In this document: one piece after another, positions 35,819-44,974 of the stretch
How positions within the stretch are numbered: position 1 is the stretch's first letter
Layout: each line of letters begins with the position of its first letter
DNA from: Candidatus Kaistella beijingensis
GTDB taxonomy: Bacteria; Bacteroidota; Bacteroidia; Flavobacteriales; Weeksellaceae
Reading direction: 5' to 3'
Length of the DNA: 64,000 nt
Assembly (NCBI RefSeq): GCF_020084865.1
Contig: NZ_CP071953.1
Location: 620,001-684,000, forward strand
Notes under the pieces: generated by a model
Told to the model about the DNA's origin: nothing
Databases searched by the model: none
Seen by the model: the letters and a program-made list of their open reading frames with translations, nothing else
Position numbers and translations under genes: made by a program

Positions 35819-36661
35819 ATGAAAATTACGATCATCGGCGTCGGATTAATCGGCGGTTCCATGGCTATGAAACTTCGGGAACAACATTTTGCAGATTATG
35901 TCTTTGGAGTTGACTTGAATGAAAATCATTTGCTTGAAGCCAAAGAATTGGGAATTATTGATGAGATTTCCACGCTTGAAAATGCCGTTAAAAATTCAGA
36001 TTTAATCATCATTGCGATTCCCGTTGATGCCGCGCGAAAAATTTTGCCAACTGTTTTAGATTTGGTTAATGAAAATCAAACCGTGATGGATGCAGGTTCT
36101 ACGAAATTGGGAATTGTTAACGCCGTTAAAAATCATCAAAAAAGAAATCGTTATGTCGCTTTTCATCCAATGTGGGGAACGGAAAATTCGGGGCCGAAAT
36201 CGGCTGTTTCAGAGAGTTTTTCAGGAAGAGCGGCGGTAATTTGCGACCAAAAAGATTCCGCTGAAGACGCCTTAAGTCTTGTAAATAAGGTGGCGGAAAA
36301 TCTCGAAATGAATTTAATCTACATGAATGCCGATGAGCACGATGTTCACACCGCCTATATTTCACATATTTCACACATTACTTCCTATGCTTTAGCCAAT
36401 ACGGTTTTGGAAAAAGAGCGTGAAGAAGACACTATTTTTCAGTTGGCAAGTTCAGGTTTTTCGAGTACGGTTCGTTTGGCAAAATCGCATCCGGAAATGT
36501 GGGTTCCCATATTTAAACAAAACAAGGAAAATGTTTTGGATGTTCTGAATGAGCATATTTCACAGCTTCGAAAATTCAAATCAGCGTTGGAGAAGGAGAA
36601 TTATGAACTTTTGGAAGAATTGATTAAAAATGCGAACCGAATTCGAGGCATCTTGAAATAA
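35819..36661 (+). CDS. tyrA: Prephenate dehydrogenase
   Basis: The protein has 280 aa. It converts prephenate to 4-hydroxyphenylpyruvate in tyrosine synthesis. It has the N-terminal NAD-binding ITIIGVGLIGGSMAMKL with the acidic VFGVDLN, then FHPMWGTENSGPKSA (substrate-site His) and the ISHISHITSYALA helix. It has the normal length of a monofunctional TyrA without a chorismate-mutase domain. The leader holds a TCCCGA/TCGGGA hairpin and CATTATTCATTACTT words. Confidence 0.92.
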   Translation: MKITIIGVGLIGGSMAMKLREQHFADYVFGVDLNENHLLEAKELGIIDEISTLENAVKNSDLIIIAIPVDAARKILPTVLDLVNENQTVMDAGSTKLGIVNAVKNHQKRNRYVAFHPMWGTENSGPKSAVSESFSGRAAVICDQKDSAEDALSLVNKVAENLEMNLIYMNADEHDVHTAYISHISHITSYALANTVLEKEREEDTIFQLASSGFSSTVRLAKSHPEMWVPIFKQNKENVLDVLNEHISQLRKFKSALEKENYELLEELIKNANRIRGILK

Positions 36662-36722
36662 TTTGGTATCGGTCTGATGTTGATTCGTTTTAAAAAAGTA
36701 ATTTTACTTCAAACTAATCATC

Positions 36723-38078
36723 ATGGCAAAATATAAATTTCCAGGAGTATATCTTGAAGAAAAAATGTGGTCTCCCTTTGTGGAACCGTTAGACAATATA
36801 GCTGTTTTTATTGGATATACCGAAAAGAACATCCTCGATAATGGCGAAGATTTACTGTTCACTCCAATAACAATTAATTCTATTCTTGAATTTGAAAATA
36901 CTTTCGGTTTTGGGCAACCTGAAAAGAATTTGATTATTAAAGATCATTCGTCATCCACAGAAGAAAAAATCACGGTTGAATTTTTTGGAGAGAAATCTAA
37001 ACATATTCTGTATTATTCGATAAAACTTTTTTTTGAAAGCGGTGGAAATAAATGTAAAATTGTTTCCGTAGGTACATTCAAAGAAATTGGCGAAATACTT
37101 TCTGCAGAAGAATTGATTCAGGGAATAGATTCCTTAAAAAACGAAAAAACTAATCTGTTAATCGGGATTCCGGAAAGTCAGAATCTTCCTGAAAACGACT
37201 TCTATTTGGTTCAACAGAAAATATTAGAATTCTGTGATAAGAATCGTTATTTCGGCATCTTGGATCCGCCCAGGACAAATACGGAAAATTTTCTAAATAA
37301 AATTTCGATTTATCGCGAAAAACTCCATTCAGATTCCTTGAAATTTGGAGCGGCTTTTTTTCCTTCTTTACAAACCACAACCGCTTATCTATATGACGAA
37401 TCCTGCATCAATGTTGAGAAAAATGGATTTGGTTTTTCTCTAAATTCTTTTGACGAAACAAAAAAGTTAAAGTATGTTTCAGCGATCGGAAAATTTTCAG
37501 TAATTCTTCCGGCAAGTCCTTCTGTGATGGGATTAATTTTGAAAAATGATATGGAAAGAGGAATTTGGAAAGCACCTTCTACAATTCCTTTAAAACAAAT
37601 TATTGCTCCGGAATTTTTAATTACAGATTGCGCCCAACAATTATTAAATGTTGATATTTCAGGAAAATCCATCAATTGTATAAGAAATTTTCAGGGTGTT
37701 GGAAACCGAGTTTGGGGAACCAGAACTTTGGCAGGAAATGATGCAGAATGGAAGTACTTTCCTATTCGCCGACTCGCCAACAAAATTGAAAAAGAAATCC
37801 AGAATGCTTTAGATCAATTTGTTTATGAAAAAAATAATTCCTCAACCTGGGCGAAAATTAAATCCATAACCGAAAACTATTTGTATAATCTGTGGAGAAG
37901 TGGAGCTTTGATGGGCTCAAAACCAGAACACGCCTATTTTGTAAAATGTGGATTGAATGAAACCATGACCAATAAGGACATTTCTGATGGAAAACTTCTA
38001 CTTCAAATTGGAATTTCTCCCGTAACACCCGCAGAATTTATCTTTTTTAATTTTTCTATTCTAGCTATAGAACCATAA
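36723..38078 (+). CDS. Contractile tail sheath-like protein (orphan)
   Basis: The protein has 451 aa. The N-terminus KFPGVYLEE is the typical sheath N-arm. The C-terminal domain has LYNLWRSGALMGSKPEHAYFVKCG followed by TMTNKDISDGKLLLQIGISPVTPAEFI, the conserved sheath-assembly block of phage tails, R-type pyocins and extracellular contractile injection systems. The length fits a complete sheath. No tube, baseplate, spike, ATPase or phage gene is in the 64-kb window: the neighbours are tyrA and sdaA. It could be an orphan remnant, a fixed accessory protein, or a component supplied to a system encoded elsewhere. Confidence 0.85.
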   Translation: MAKYKFPGVYLEEKMWSPFVEPLDNIAVFIGYTEKNILDNGEDLLFTPITINSILEFENTFGFGQPEKNLIIKDHSSSTEEKITVEFFGEKSKHILYYSIKLFFESGGNKCKIVSVGTFKEIGEILSAEELIQGIDSLKNEKTNLLIGIPESQNLPENDFYLVQQKILEFCDKNRYFGILDPPRTNTENFLNKISIYREKLHSDSLKFGAAFFPSLQTTTAYLYDESCINVEKNGFGFSLNSFDETKKLKYVSAIGKFSVILPASPSVMGLILKNDMERGIWKAPSTIPLKQIIAPEFLITDCAQQLLNVDISGKSINCIRNFQGVGNRVWGTRTLAGNDAEWKYFPIRRLANKIEKEIQNALDQFVYEKNNSSTWAKIKSITENYLYNLWRSGALMGSKPEHAYFVKCGLNETMTNKDISDGKLLLQIGISPVTPAEFIFFNFSILAIEP

Positions 38079-38085
38079 AAATAAC

Positions 38086-39504
38086 CTAACATTCCGCCAC
38101 ATTTACTGCAATGGCTAAACCTCCTTCTGATGTCTCTTTGAACCGATCGTTCATACTCAACGCGGTTTCCCACATCGATTGAATGACTTCATCCAAGGAA
38201 ACTCTCGCTTTCGTGGGATCGCTTTCTATAGCAATATTTGCCGCAGTAATTGCTTTAATTGCTCCCATCGAATTCCTTTCAATACACGGAATTTGCACCA
38301 AGCCCGCAATCGGGTCGCAAGTTAAGCCGAGGTGATGTTCCATGGCGATTTCTGCCGCCATTAAAACTTGTCCGGGAGTTCCGCCCATAATTTCCGTCAA
38401 ACCTGCTGCAGCCATTGCTGAAGAAACGCCGACTTCCGCTTGACAACCACCCATCGCTGCAGAAATGGTCGCATTTTTTTTGAATAAAGTTCCGATTTCT
38501 CCCGCAACTAAAAGAAAACGAATGATATCGTCATTATTTCGATGCTCCGTAAATGCTTGAGAATACATTAGAACAGCCGGAATCACACCGCTTGCTCCGT
38601 TAGTTGGAGCCGTGATAATTCTCCCGAAACTTGCATTTTCCTCGTTCACCGCCAAAGCAAAACAAGATACCCATTTGTTGATGTTGGTAAAGGTTTCTTC
38701 AGCTTCCACAACCAATTGAAACCATTCATCTACATTTTTGTAGATTTTTTCTCCAAGAAGTTTTCGGTTCAAACCTGCAGCACGACGGGAAACATTTAAT
38801 CCTCCCGGTAAGATTCCTTCTTTGTTTACGCCTTTATAAATACATTCCTTGATTTGCTGCCAAATGTAAAGCGCTTCGGCTTCGGTTTCTTCTTTGGTGC
38901 GCCAAGATTCTTCATTCAAAAAAATTAAATCTGAAATTTTATTTAAACCTAATTTCTCCAGATTTCTTAAAACATCTTTACCGTTGTGACATGGATAAAG
39001 CGTTCTGATGCAGTGTTTTTCTAAAGAATTTTCGTTTTGGGTTGCAATGAATCCACCCCCGACAGAATAATAATCTTGCACCACTTCTTCACCGTTTTCA
39101 AATACTGCCTTGAAAATCATTCCGTTTGGATGAAAATCAAGTGATTCTTTCATATTTAAAATCAAATTTTTACCGTAAACGAAAGGAATTAATTTTTCGC
39201 CTGCAAGATGAAGCTCGTTTGAAGACTTTATCTTTTCAATTTTTTCATCAATAGTAGTCGTATCTATGGTTTTGAAATTTTCTCCAGAAAGTCCGAGCAT
39301 TCCTGCGATATCCGTTCCGTGACCTATTCCTGTCTTTGCCAAAGAACCAAAAAATTCCAAGAAAACTTCTTTGACTTCAGAAATTTGACGTTCTCTTTTG
39401 ATGAGATTCAAAAAACTTGATGCTGCATTCCAAGGTCCCATGGTGTGAGAACTTGAAGGTCCGATTCCTACTTTTATGATTTCAAAAACACTGATAGACT
39501 CCAT
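38086..39504 (-). CDS. sdaA: L-serine ammonia-lyase (iron-sulfur, single chain)
   Basis: The protein has 472 aa. It deaminates serine to pyruvate using a 4Fe-4S cluster. The start of the beta domain has GIGPSSSHTMGPWNAA, and the alpha domain has FGRIITAPTNGASGVIPAVL, GGCQAEVGVSSAMAAAG and DPIAGLVQIPCIERN, which contain the cluster cysteines. It is convergent with the sheath gene. The promoter box TATCTTTG is at 39553-39546, with a word-repeat leader. Confidence 0.95.
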   Translation of the reverse strand: MESISVFEIIKVGIGPSSSHTMGPWNAASSFLNLIKRERQISEVKEVFLEFFGSLAKTGIGHGTDIAGMLGLSGENFKTIDTTTIDEKIEKIKSSNELHLAGEKLIPFVYGKNLILNMKESLDFHPNGMIFKAVFENGEEVVQDYYSVGGGFIATQNENSLEKHCIRTLYPCHNGKDVLRNLEKLGLNKISDLIFLNEESWRTKEETEAEALYIWQQIKECIYKGVNKEGILPGGLNVSRRAAGLNRKLLGEKIYKNVDEWFQLVVEAEETFTNINKWVSCFALAVNEENASFGRIITAPTNGASGVIPAVLMYSQAFTEHRNNDDIIRFLLVAGEIGTLFKKNATISAAMGGCQAEVGVSSAMAAAGLTEIMGGTPGQVLMAAEIAMEHHLGLTCDPIAGLVQIPCIERNSMGAIKAITAANIAIESDPTKARVSLDEVIQSMWETALSMNDRFKETSEGGLAIAVNVAEC

Positions 39505-39553
39505 TTACTATAAATGATAATTGATGATTGGTAAATGATATGATACAAAGATA
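39505..39553 (-). promoter_or_regulatory. sdaA promoter and word-repeat leader
   Basis: On the minus strand TATCTTTG (39553-39546) is followed by a leader of ATCATT, CAATCATCAATT and ATCATTT words directly up to the ATG, containing almost no G. The same words are seen before rnz, folP and ald. Confidence 0.55.
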
Positions 39554-39564
39554 AGTTTAAAAAC

Positions 39565-40206
39565 TCACTTAAAAATTTCGGCTAAAATTTTAGAAACTTC
39601 TTTGTGTTTTGTGGCAGGGAAAAGATGGGTTCCGTTTTGTATAACGTAATTGGGTTTTGAGTATTTGATGGGAAAGACGATGTCTTTATCGCCAAGAATT
39701 TGGATGACTTTTGGGTTTTCTTCAAATTTCCAAGATGCCACTTTTTCGATGCACCACTTTAAATAATAAGGATTTCGAACGGTGAAATAATCTAGAATTT
39801 TTGGATTTTTGGGGTCGAATAATTTTCGGATTAATGAATAAGCAACGGCTGATTTTTCATTGAAAATTCTTTCGGGTAGCACTTTTGGAATTTTGGTAAA
39901 ATCCCCTATTCTGATAAATTTTGATTTTTCTTTGTCCGATTTAATGCTTCCCAGAATTACCACTTTTTCGGCAGGTTTTATCTTGTCGATTTCTTGAACT
40001 AAAATTCCGCCAAAAGAATATCCTAATAAATAAAAAGGTTCGGAAACATCAATTTTTTCTGCCATTCTTTCCACGTAATGGCTAAAGCTTTCATCTTTTT
40101 CGGGAATCAGCCATTCGATGAAAACAACTTCCAAATTTTCAGGAAATTTCAGTTTTTCTAAAACTTTGAAATCGGCACCTAATCCGCTAATCAAATAAAT
40201 CTTCAT
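39565..40206 (-). CDS. Alpha/beta-hydrolase
   Basis: The protein has 213 aa, short for the fold. The nucleophile elbow GYSFGG (residues ~63-68) and the oxyanion-region LISGLGAD at the N-terminus are clear. The acid ILGDKDIVFP and the final His in NGTHLFPATKHKE complete the triad. There is no signal peptide; it is cytoplasmic with unknown substrate. It lies between sdaA and a yceI gene on the same strand but is separated from the latter by a terminator. Confidence 0.82.
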   Translation of the reverse strand: MKIYLISGLGADFKVLEKLKFPENLEVVFIEWLIPEKDESFSHYVERMAEKIDVSEPFYLLGYSFGGILVQEIDKIKPAEKVVILGSIKSDKEKSKFIRIGDFTKIPKVLPERIFNEKSAVAYSLIRKLFDPKNPKILDYFTVRNPYYLKWCIEKVASWKFEENPKVIQILGDKDIVFPIKYSKPNYVIQNGTHLFPATKHKEVSKILAEIFK

Positions 40207-40222
40207 CCTTCAAAAATAAAAA

Positions 40223-40246
40223 AAAGAGCAGGAAATTCTGCTCTTT
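40223..40246 (-). terminator. Terminator of first yceI gene
   Basis: AAAGAGCAG / CTGCTCTTT, a perfect 9-bp stem, is followed on the minus strand by eight T residues. Confidence 0.85.
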
Positions 40247-40269
40247 AAAACTAAAATATTATCTAAAAA

Positions 40270-40836
40270 TTACTTTGCTGTAACTTTCACCAACATATCG
40301 ATATCGTCTTTTACCAGAACATCTTTCATCGCCGATTTGTAGGCAACATCAAATTTTTGTCTGTCGAAAGTGAACTTTTGAGAAACCAAACTCACCACAC
40401 CTTTGCTGTAAGAAATTTTCGCAGGGAAAGAAACCGGAGCTGTTTTTCCTTTCACGGTCAAGTTTCCGTTTACAATGTAGTTGTAAATTTTATCGTTGTT
40501 TTTCTTTAAAGAAGTAATCGTATAAGTCGCTGTCGGGAATTTTTCAACTTCGAAGAAATCACCATTTTTCAAGTGATTATTGAGTTTTGTTTGGTATTCT
40601 CCGGTTAAATCGGTCGAATTAATAGAAGTCATATCCAAAACAAAAGTTCCGCCAACAACTTGATTTCCCTTCATTTTAATTTCGCCGGATTTTACATTTA
40701 AAGTTCCGTCGTGTGAAGAAGCTTCAGATTTTGCGATTTTGTAACCCCACCAATGAACATCGGATGCTACTACTTTTTTCGACTGACCGAAAGCCAAACC
40801 ACCTGCAAGAACTGCCAATAATGCTAATTTTTTCAT
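40270..40836 (-). CDS. YceI-family exported lipid-binding protein
   Basis: The protein has 188 aa with a signal peptide ending at LAFGQ. The YceI lipocalin-like barrel is evident: VHWWGYKIAKSEASSHDGTL, GTFVLDMTSINSTDL, the LKNGDFFEVEKFPTATY block and a late FTFDRQKFDVAY strand. YceI proteins bind isoprenoid-like lipids in the periplasm. The box TATTTTTG (40869-40862, minus) is its promoter. A paralogue lies just upstream on the same strand. Confidence 0.9.
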   Translation of the reverse strand: MKKLALLAVLAGGLAFGQSKKVVASDVHWWGYKIAKSEASSHDGTLNVKSGEIKMKGNQVVGGTFVLDMTSINSTDLTGEYQTKLNNHLKNGDFFEVEKFPTATYTITSLKKNNDKIYNYIVNGNLTVKGKTAPVSFPAKISYSKGVVSLVSQKFTFDRQKFDVAYKSAMKDVLVKDDIDMLVKVTAK

Positions 40837-40861
40837 TAATTATTTTTTAAAAATTATGTTG

Positions 40862-40869
40862 CAAAAATA
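40862..40869 (-). promoter_or_regulatory. -7 box of first yceI gene
   Basis: The minus strand reads TATTTTTG, 25 bp before the ATG at 40836. The rest of the gap to 41043 is spacer. Confidence 0.5.
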
Positions 40870-41043
40870 GCGTTTGAAATTAAGAGTTGGTGTTGATGTA
40901 TGATAAGAAAAGTTTAAAAACTAATTTTTCTTCATTCTTTTTCTTTGATGCAAAAGAATCAAAAATCAAGACTGTACCTTTTTGCAAAAAACTCTACTAC
41001 GTCAACACTAACTTCGCAACAAAAACATTATTTGTGATTAAAG

Positions 41044-41616
41044 TTACTGCGCCACAATTTTCACGTTCATTTCAACATCGTTGCTGATGAGCATGTCTTC
41101 GAAAATATTGTATTTCAGTCCGAAATGTTTTCTGTTGAACGTAAATTGTGCAGATGTTAATGTGAAAACACTGTTGTTTTGCGCCACTTTCACAGGAAAG
41201 GAAATATTTTTAGAAATGCCTTTAATGATGAGAATTCCACCGATTTGGTAATTGTAATTTTTACCGTTGATTTTCTTTACCGACTTTATCTGAAAAACAG
41301 TCACCGGAAATTTTTCCACATCAAAGAAATCGTCGCTTTTCAGGTGATTTTCCAAGAACTTTTTCTGTTTTGGATTTTCATTCATATCTTCCGCGTCAAT
41401 GGTGTTCATGTTGATGATGAAGTTCCCGCCGGTAAGTTCATTTCCGTTAAATGTAAGATTACCTGATTTTAATTTTACTGTTCCATCATGCGACATCGAT
41501 TCTGCTTTCAATGTTTTATAAGCTTTCCAGCGGATTTCGGATGAAGTAATATTTTTTGTCTGCGCGGAAACAAAAAAAGAACACAATATAAATAAGATTG
41601 AAATGAAATTTTTCAT
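41044..41616 (-). CDS. YceI-family exported protein (second copy)
   Basis: The protein has 190 aa with a signal peptide ending at FFVSAQ. It has the same barrel blocks as its neighbour: IRWKAYKTLKAESMSHDGTV, GGNFIINMNTIDAEDM, LKSDDFFDVEKFPVTVF and FTFNRKHFGLKY. It looks like a tandem duplicate that has diverged, since the two share the motifs but little else. It has no terminator of its own within 40 bp. Confidence 0.88.
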   Translation of the reverse strand: MKNFISILFILCSFFVSAQTKNITSSEIRWKAYKTLKAESMSHDGTVKLKSGNLTFNGNELTGGNFIINMNTIDAEDMNENPKQKKFLENHLKSDDFFDVEKFPVTVFQIKSVKKINGKNYNYQIGGILIIKGISKNISFPVKVAQNNSVFTLTSAQFTFNRKHFGLKYNIFEDMLISNDVEMNVKIVAQ

Positions 41617-41652
41617 ATAAATTTTTAGTAAAGATAATTTAATCCAATAAAA

Positions 41653-41675
41653 AACTTCGGCGAAAAACCGAAGTT
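41653..41675 (-). terminator. Terminator of glucokinase gene
   Basis: AACTTCGG / CCGAAGTT, an 8-bp perfect stem with a 7-base loop, is followed on the minus strand by a T run. Confidence 0.8.
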
Positions 41676-41684
41676 GAAATTTTG

Positions 41685-42734
41685 TTATTCGTGATAAAAA
41701 GCGGCATAAACAGCGGCTCCATTGATAATGGTTTTGGTATCGGTCACCAAATAAATTGGGATGTCTTTCAGTATTCCTTCCATCTTGTCGCTGATGATAA
41801 AGTTTTTGTAGAATTTTTCTTTGTTGATGAATTTCTGCATCATTAGAGGAATTTCTCCGCTCAAATAAAGTCCACCCGTTGCTTTTAATTTTAAAACCAA
41901 GCTGTTTGCTTCTCTCGCCAGGAAAATCAAAAAAGTATCGACCGTCATCGTACAGATTCGGTCTTTTTTTTCTAAAGCTCCATTAATAACGGCTTCCATA
42001 AACGTTCCGTTTTCAATGGCTTCCGTCAAAAATTCTGGTTGTCTTTGCTGTTTTGCATCTCTTAAAAATCGATAGATATTAAATAGTCCAGATTTTGACA
42101 GAACGCTTTCCCAACTTACAATTCCGTAAATTTTATTTAAAAACTGATAAAACTCCACCTCGTCATTGGTTCTTGGAGAAAATTCGCAGTGACCACCTTC
42201 TGTTGCAAAAGGCCTCAAACATTCACCGTCCCAAAAAAGTCCGGCTTCCCCTAAACCTGCACCGGGAGCTAAAACGGCGACATTTCCGTTGGATGAATTT
42301 CCAGAATCGTAAATTGTAACCATCCCATTTTCGCAACTGTTTCCCAATCCGTAAGCAGAAGCTTCTAAGTCGTTAATCAAATAGACTTTTGAAATTTGTG
42401 TTTTACTTTTAATTTCTTCCGCATCCAATTTCCAGGGCAGTCGTTCTGGAGCAGACTTTCCGTTAATGACCGGACCGGGAACTGCAATCGAAATCTTAGA
42501 AATATTCTGCAAACTGTGTTCAGAAATAAATTTATTGATGAGATCTGAAACGGATGAAAATTGAGTCGTTGAATAAGCAGTCTCTTTCTTTGAAACTACC
42601 TTCCCGTTTTCGGCTCCAAATACAGCCACGGAAGTTGTTTCGCCCTGTAAATCAACCGAAATTAATTGTATTTGATTGTTGGATTCGGCGGAAACAGCCG
42701 GCAAAAAGAGTTTGAAATTATTTTTAGCTTCCAT
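41685..42734 (-). CDS. glk: Glucokinase
   Basis: The protein has 349 aa from the ATG at 42734; a frame open from 42755 starts within the promoter. It is an ATP-dependent hexokinase of the bacterial Glk type: the N-terminal phosphate loop ISVDLQGETTSVAVFG, the catalytic-region VYLINDLEASAYGLG, the second phosphate motif LAPGAGLGEAGLF and the glucose-binding EGGHCEF. It phosphorylates glucose for glycolysis. Confidence 0.9.
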   Translation of the reverse strand: MEAKNNFKLFLPAVSAESNNQIQLISVDLQGETTSVAVFGAENGKVVSKKETAYSTTQFSSVSDLINKFISEHSLQNISKISIAVPGPVINGKSAPERLPWKLDAEEIKSKTQISKVYLINDLEASAYGLGNSCENGMVTIYDSGNSSNGNVAVLAPGAGLGEAGLFWDGECLRPFATEGGHCEFSPRTNDEVEFYQFLNKIYGIVSWESVLSKSGLFNIYRFLRDAKQQRQPEFLTEAIENGTFMEAVINGALEKKDRICTMTVDTFLIFLAREANSLVLKLKATGGLYLSGEIPLMMQKFINKEKFYKNFIISDKMEGILKDIPIYLVTDTKTIINGAAVYAAFYHE

Positions 42735-42752
42735 TCCTTTAATGTTATCTAC

Positions 42753-42760
42753 CAAAGATA
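42753..42760 (-). promoter_or_regulatory. -7 box of glk
   Basis: The minus strand reads TATCTTTG, 18 bp before the ATG at 42734. It fixes the start, because the upstream ATG at 42755 falls inside it. Confidence 0.6.
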
Positions 42761-42790
42761 ATAATTGTTTTTAAAAAATATGAAAAAAAT

Positions 42791-42826
42791 AAAAAACCTT
42801 CCTGAAAAATTTCAGAAAGGTTTTTT
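42791..42826 (-). terminator. Terminator of outer-membrane protein gene
   Basis: AAAAAACCTT-CTGAAA / TTTCAG-AAGGTTTTTT forms a stem with one internal mismatch, with T residues following on the minus strand. Confidence 0.8.
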
Positions 42827-42845
42827 GATAACTTGATTATCTGTA

Positions 42846-43409
42846 TTATTTTCCCAGTGGAATATTATAACCTACACCTAATCCCAATGCACCTGCACTG
42901 TATTTTTGCGAACCGATTTCACCAGTACTTCCTGTGAAAGTTTTCTGATATTGCAATGCAAAATTCCAGTCTCTGTTATGGTAACCGATTTCTGGTTTAA
43001 TGTAGAAACCTCCATCTGGTCTTTCTACTGTGCTGTTTGAAGCTACATTTTTATCGCCCACGATAAAACCATATCCCAAATCAGTTCCTAAATAAAATCC
43101 AGTTTGTTTAGGATAAACTCTGATTAAAGCGGCAACAGGAACTACTCCGAAGTCGTTGTTTTTAATCCCGTTGTTATCTTTTCCGAAAAAGTGGCTGTAA
43201 CCAGTCGCGATACCCAAACCAAATCCTGGAGTTACCAAGTTTTGGTACGCAACATCAAGTCCTAAATTTGCAGAAGCGTTTTCCGCCGGAACAGCAAGTC
43301 CTACATTGGCACCCACTTTAAGCATATTTTTCATATCTGCACTTTGTGCACTTACTAATCCCGTTGTCATTAATCCTAAAGCAAGGATTGTCTTTGTCAT
43401 AGATTTCAT
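42846..43409 (-). CDS. Small outer-membrane beta-barrel protein
   Basis: The protein has 187 aa with a signal peptide ending at GLVSAQ. The mature part is built of alternating amphipathic strands with many Gly and aromatic residues (VGANVGLAVP, GFGLGIATGYSHFFG, GFYLGTDLGYGFIVG, IGYHNRDWNFALQYQKTF), consistent with an 8-stranded OmpA/W-size barrel. The ligand is unknown. It is a single gene. Confidence 0.75.
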   Translation of the reverse strand: MKSMTKTILALGLMTTGLVSAQSADMKNMLKVGANVGLAVPAENASANLGLDVAYQNLVTPGFGLGIATGYSHFFGKDNNGIKNNDFGVVPVAALIRVYPKQTGFYLGTDLGYGFIVGDKNVASNSTVERPDGGFYIKPEIGYHNRDWNFALQYQKTFTGSTGEIGSQKYSAGALGLGVGYNIPLGK

Positions 43410-43608
43410 AATTCTAAATTTTAAGTTTTACGAAACAGTTACTTGTCAAAATCGTGCCAAAATAGATTCGTATAGGAGTAAAAATCGTAGCTATTATTTG
43501 TAGTAATTTGATTATCAATATAATAAGTTAATTAAAAAATTAAACAATCATTTATATTTTCAAGCGAATTTTGATGTCATTTTTGTCCATTTTTTAAAAT
43601 TTGGACAC

Positions 43609-43637
43609 AAAAAAGAGCCAATTTATCTTGACTCTTT
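43609..43637 (-). terminator. Terminator of rhodanese gene
   Basis: On the minus strand AAAGAGTCAA pairs with TTGGCTCTTT (one wobble) and is followed by T residues. Confidence 0.75.
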
Positions 43638-43657
43638 GATTTTTAATTGAAAATTCT

Positions 43658-43945
43658 TTAAATATTTTCGATTTTTTCTTTCAGTTCAGCCCAACCTCCA
43701 CCGTTGTAGCCGTCTTTCAAACCTTCGTTATTTAAAAAATCTAAAGCTTTTCCGCTTCTGTTCCCACTTCTGCAGAAAAGAACGACTGGTTTCTCAATGC
43801 TTAAAATCTCGTCTTTTCTATCTGCCACTTCTCCCAAAGGAATGTTTTCTGCTCCGTCAATATCTCCATCCATCTCGAGTTCCATTGGTTCGCGAACGTC
43901 GATGAGTGCGTAATTTCCTGATTGCAATACTTCTTCTAAAGTCAT
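43658..43945 (-). CDS. Single-domain rhodanese
   Basis: The protein has 95 aa from the ATG at 43945; the longer open frame begins within the -7 box TAAATTTG (43989-43982). The catalytic cysteine is Cys58 in LFCRSGNRSGKA, with YALIDVREPMELEMDGDIDGAENIP before it. It transfers sulfane sulfur. It is divergent from queG with overlapping promoter regions. Confidence 0.88.
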   Translation of the reverse strand: MTLEEVLQSGNYALIDVREPMELEMDGDIDGAENIPLGEVADRKDEILSIEKPVVLFCRSGNRSGKALDFLNNEGLKDGYNGGGWAELKEKIENI

Positions 43946-43981
43946 ATCAATTTTGTTTAAGGTTTTAAAATTTTTGATGAC

Positions 43982-44008
43982 CAAATTTATGAAATAATGT
44001 TAGTTTTG
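43982..44008. promoter_or_regulatory. Divergent -7 boxes for rhodanese and queG
   Basis: The minus-strand TAAATTTG (43989-43982) faces the rhodanese gene, and the plus-strand TAGTTTTG (44001-44008) faces queG. Both exclude the longest open frames of the two genes and set the starts at 43945 and 44018. Confidence 0.5.
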
Positions 44009-44017
44009 CAAGGCGAA

Positions 44018-44947
44018 ATGAATACGAATCCTGAAAAATATTCCCAATTAATCAAAGCCAAAGCAAAAAAGTTTGGTTTCCAAAGTTGTGGAATCTCGAA
44101 AGCAGATTTTTTGGAAGAAGACGCAAAACCTTTTGAAAATTGGCTTCAAAAAAACTTCCATGGTGAAATGTCGTACATGGAAAATTATTTCGACAAACGA
44201 CTTGATCCGAGATTATTGGTGGAAGGTTCTAAATCGGTTATTTCACTTTCTTATAATTATTTTCCAGCAGAAAAAATTTCGGGCTTCGATAATTATAAAA
44301 TCTCAAAATATGCTTATGGTGAAGATTACCATGAAATCATCAAAGAAATTTTGAGGGAAATGGTTGCAGAACTTCGGGATGAAATTGGTGATTTTCATTG
44401 CAGAGTTTTTACTGATTCTGCTCCTATTTTAGAAAGAAGTTGGGCAAGAAAATCAGGAATTGGCTGGGTTGGAAAAAACGCAAACCTCATCACCAAACAA
44501 AGCGGCTCTTTCTATTTTTTGGCAGAAATTATTTGCGACCTTGAACTACAGGAAGATTCACCCACCACCGACCATTGCGGCACTTGCACGAAATGTATCG
44601 AAGCGTGTCCAACCGACGCGATTGTTTCCGATAAAATTATTGACGGAAGCAAATGTATTTCCTACGCCACGATCGAGTTGAAAAACGAAATACCCGATTC
44701 CTTTAGAAATAAGATGGAAGACTGGATGTTTGGTTGCGATATCTGTCAGGATGTTTGTCCCTGGAATCGTTTTTCAGCACCGACTTTAGAGGAAAAATTT
44801 CGACCCAATCAGTTTTTGAAAAACTACAAAAAAGAAGATTGGAAAGAGGTTACGCAAGACCTGTTTTCAGAAATTTTCAGAAAATCTCCCGTTAAAAGAA
44901 CAAAATTTGCCGGACTGAAAAGGAATATCGAGTTTTTGGAAAAATAA
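44018..44947 (+). CDS. queG: Epoxyqueuosine reductase
   Basis: The protein has 309 aa from the ATG at 44018. It is a cobalamin- and two-4Fe-4S-dependent enzyme that makes the final step of queuosine synthesis on tRNA. The first ferredoxin-like cluster is [16 protein letters not shown] and the second is [13 protein letters not shown]. The N-terminal cobalamin-binding region includes SYNYFP and the [22 protein letters not shown] block. It lacks the C-terminal HEAT repeats, so it is the short form. Confidence 0.95.
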   Translation: MNTNPEKYSQLIKAKAKKFGFQSCGISKADFLEEDAKPFENWLQKNFHGEMSYMENYFDKRLDPRLLVEGSKSVISLSYNYFPAEKISGFDNYKISKYAYGEDYHEIIKEILREMVAELRDEIGDFHCRVFTDSAPILERSWARKSGIGWVGKNANLITKQSGSFYFLAEIICDLELQEDSPTTDHCGTCTKCIEACPTDAIVSDKIIDGSKCISYATIELKNEIPDSFRNKMEDWMFGCDICQDVCPWNRFSAPTLEEKFRPNQFLKNYKKEDWKEVTQDLFSEIFRKSPVKRTKFAGLKRNIEFLEK

Positions 44948-44974
44948 ATGGGTTTTGTAAATTTTAAACATTTA

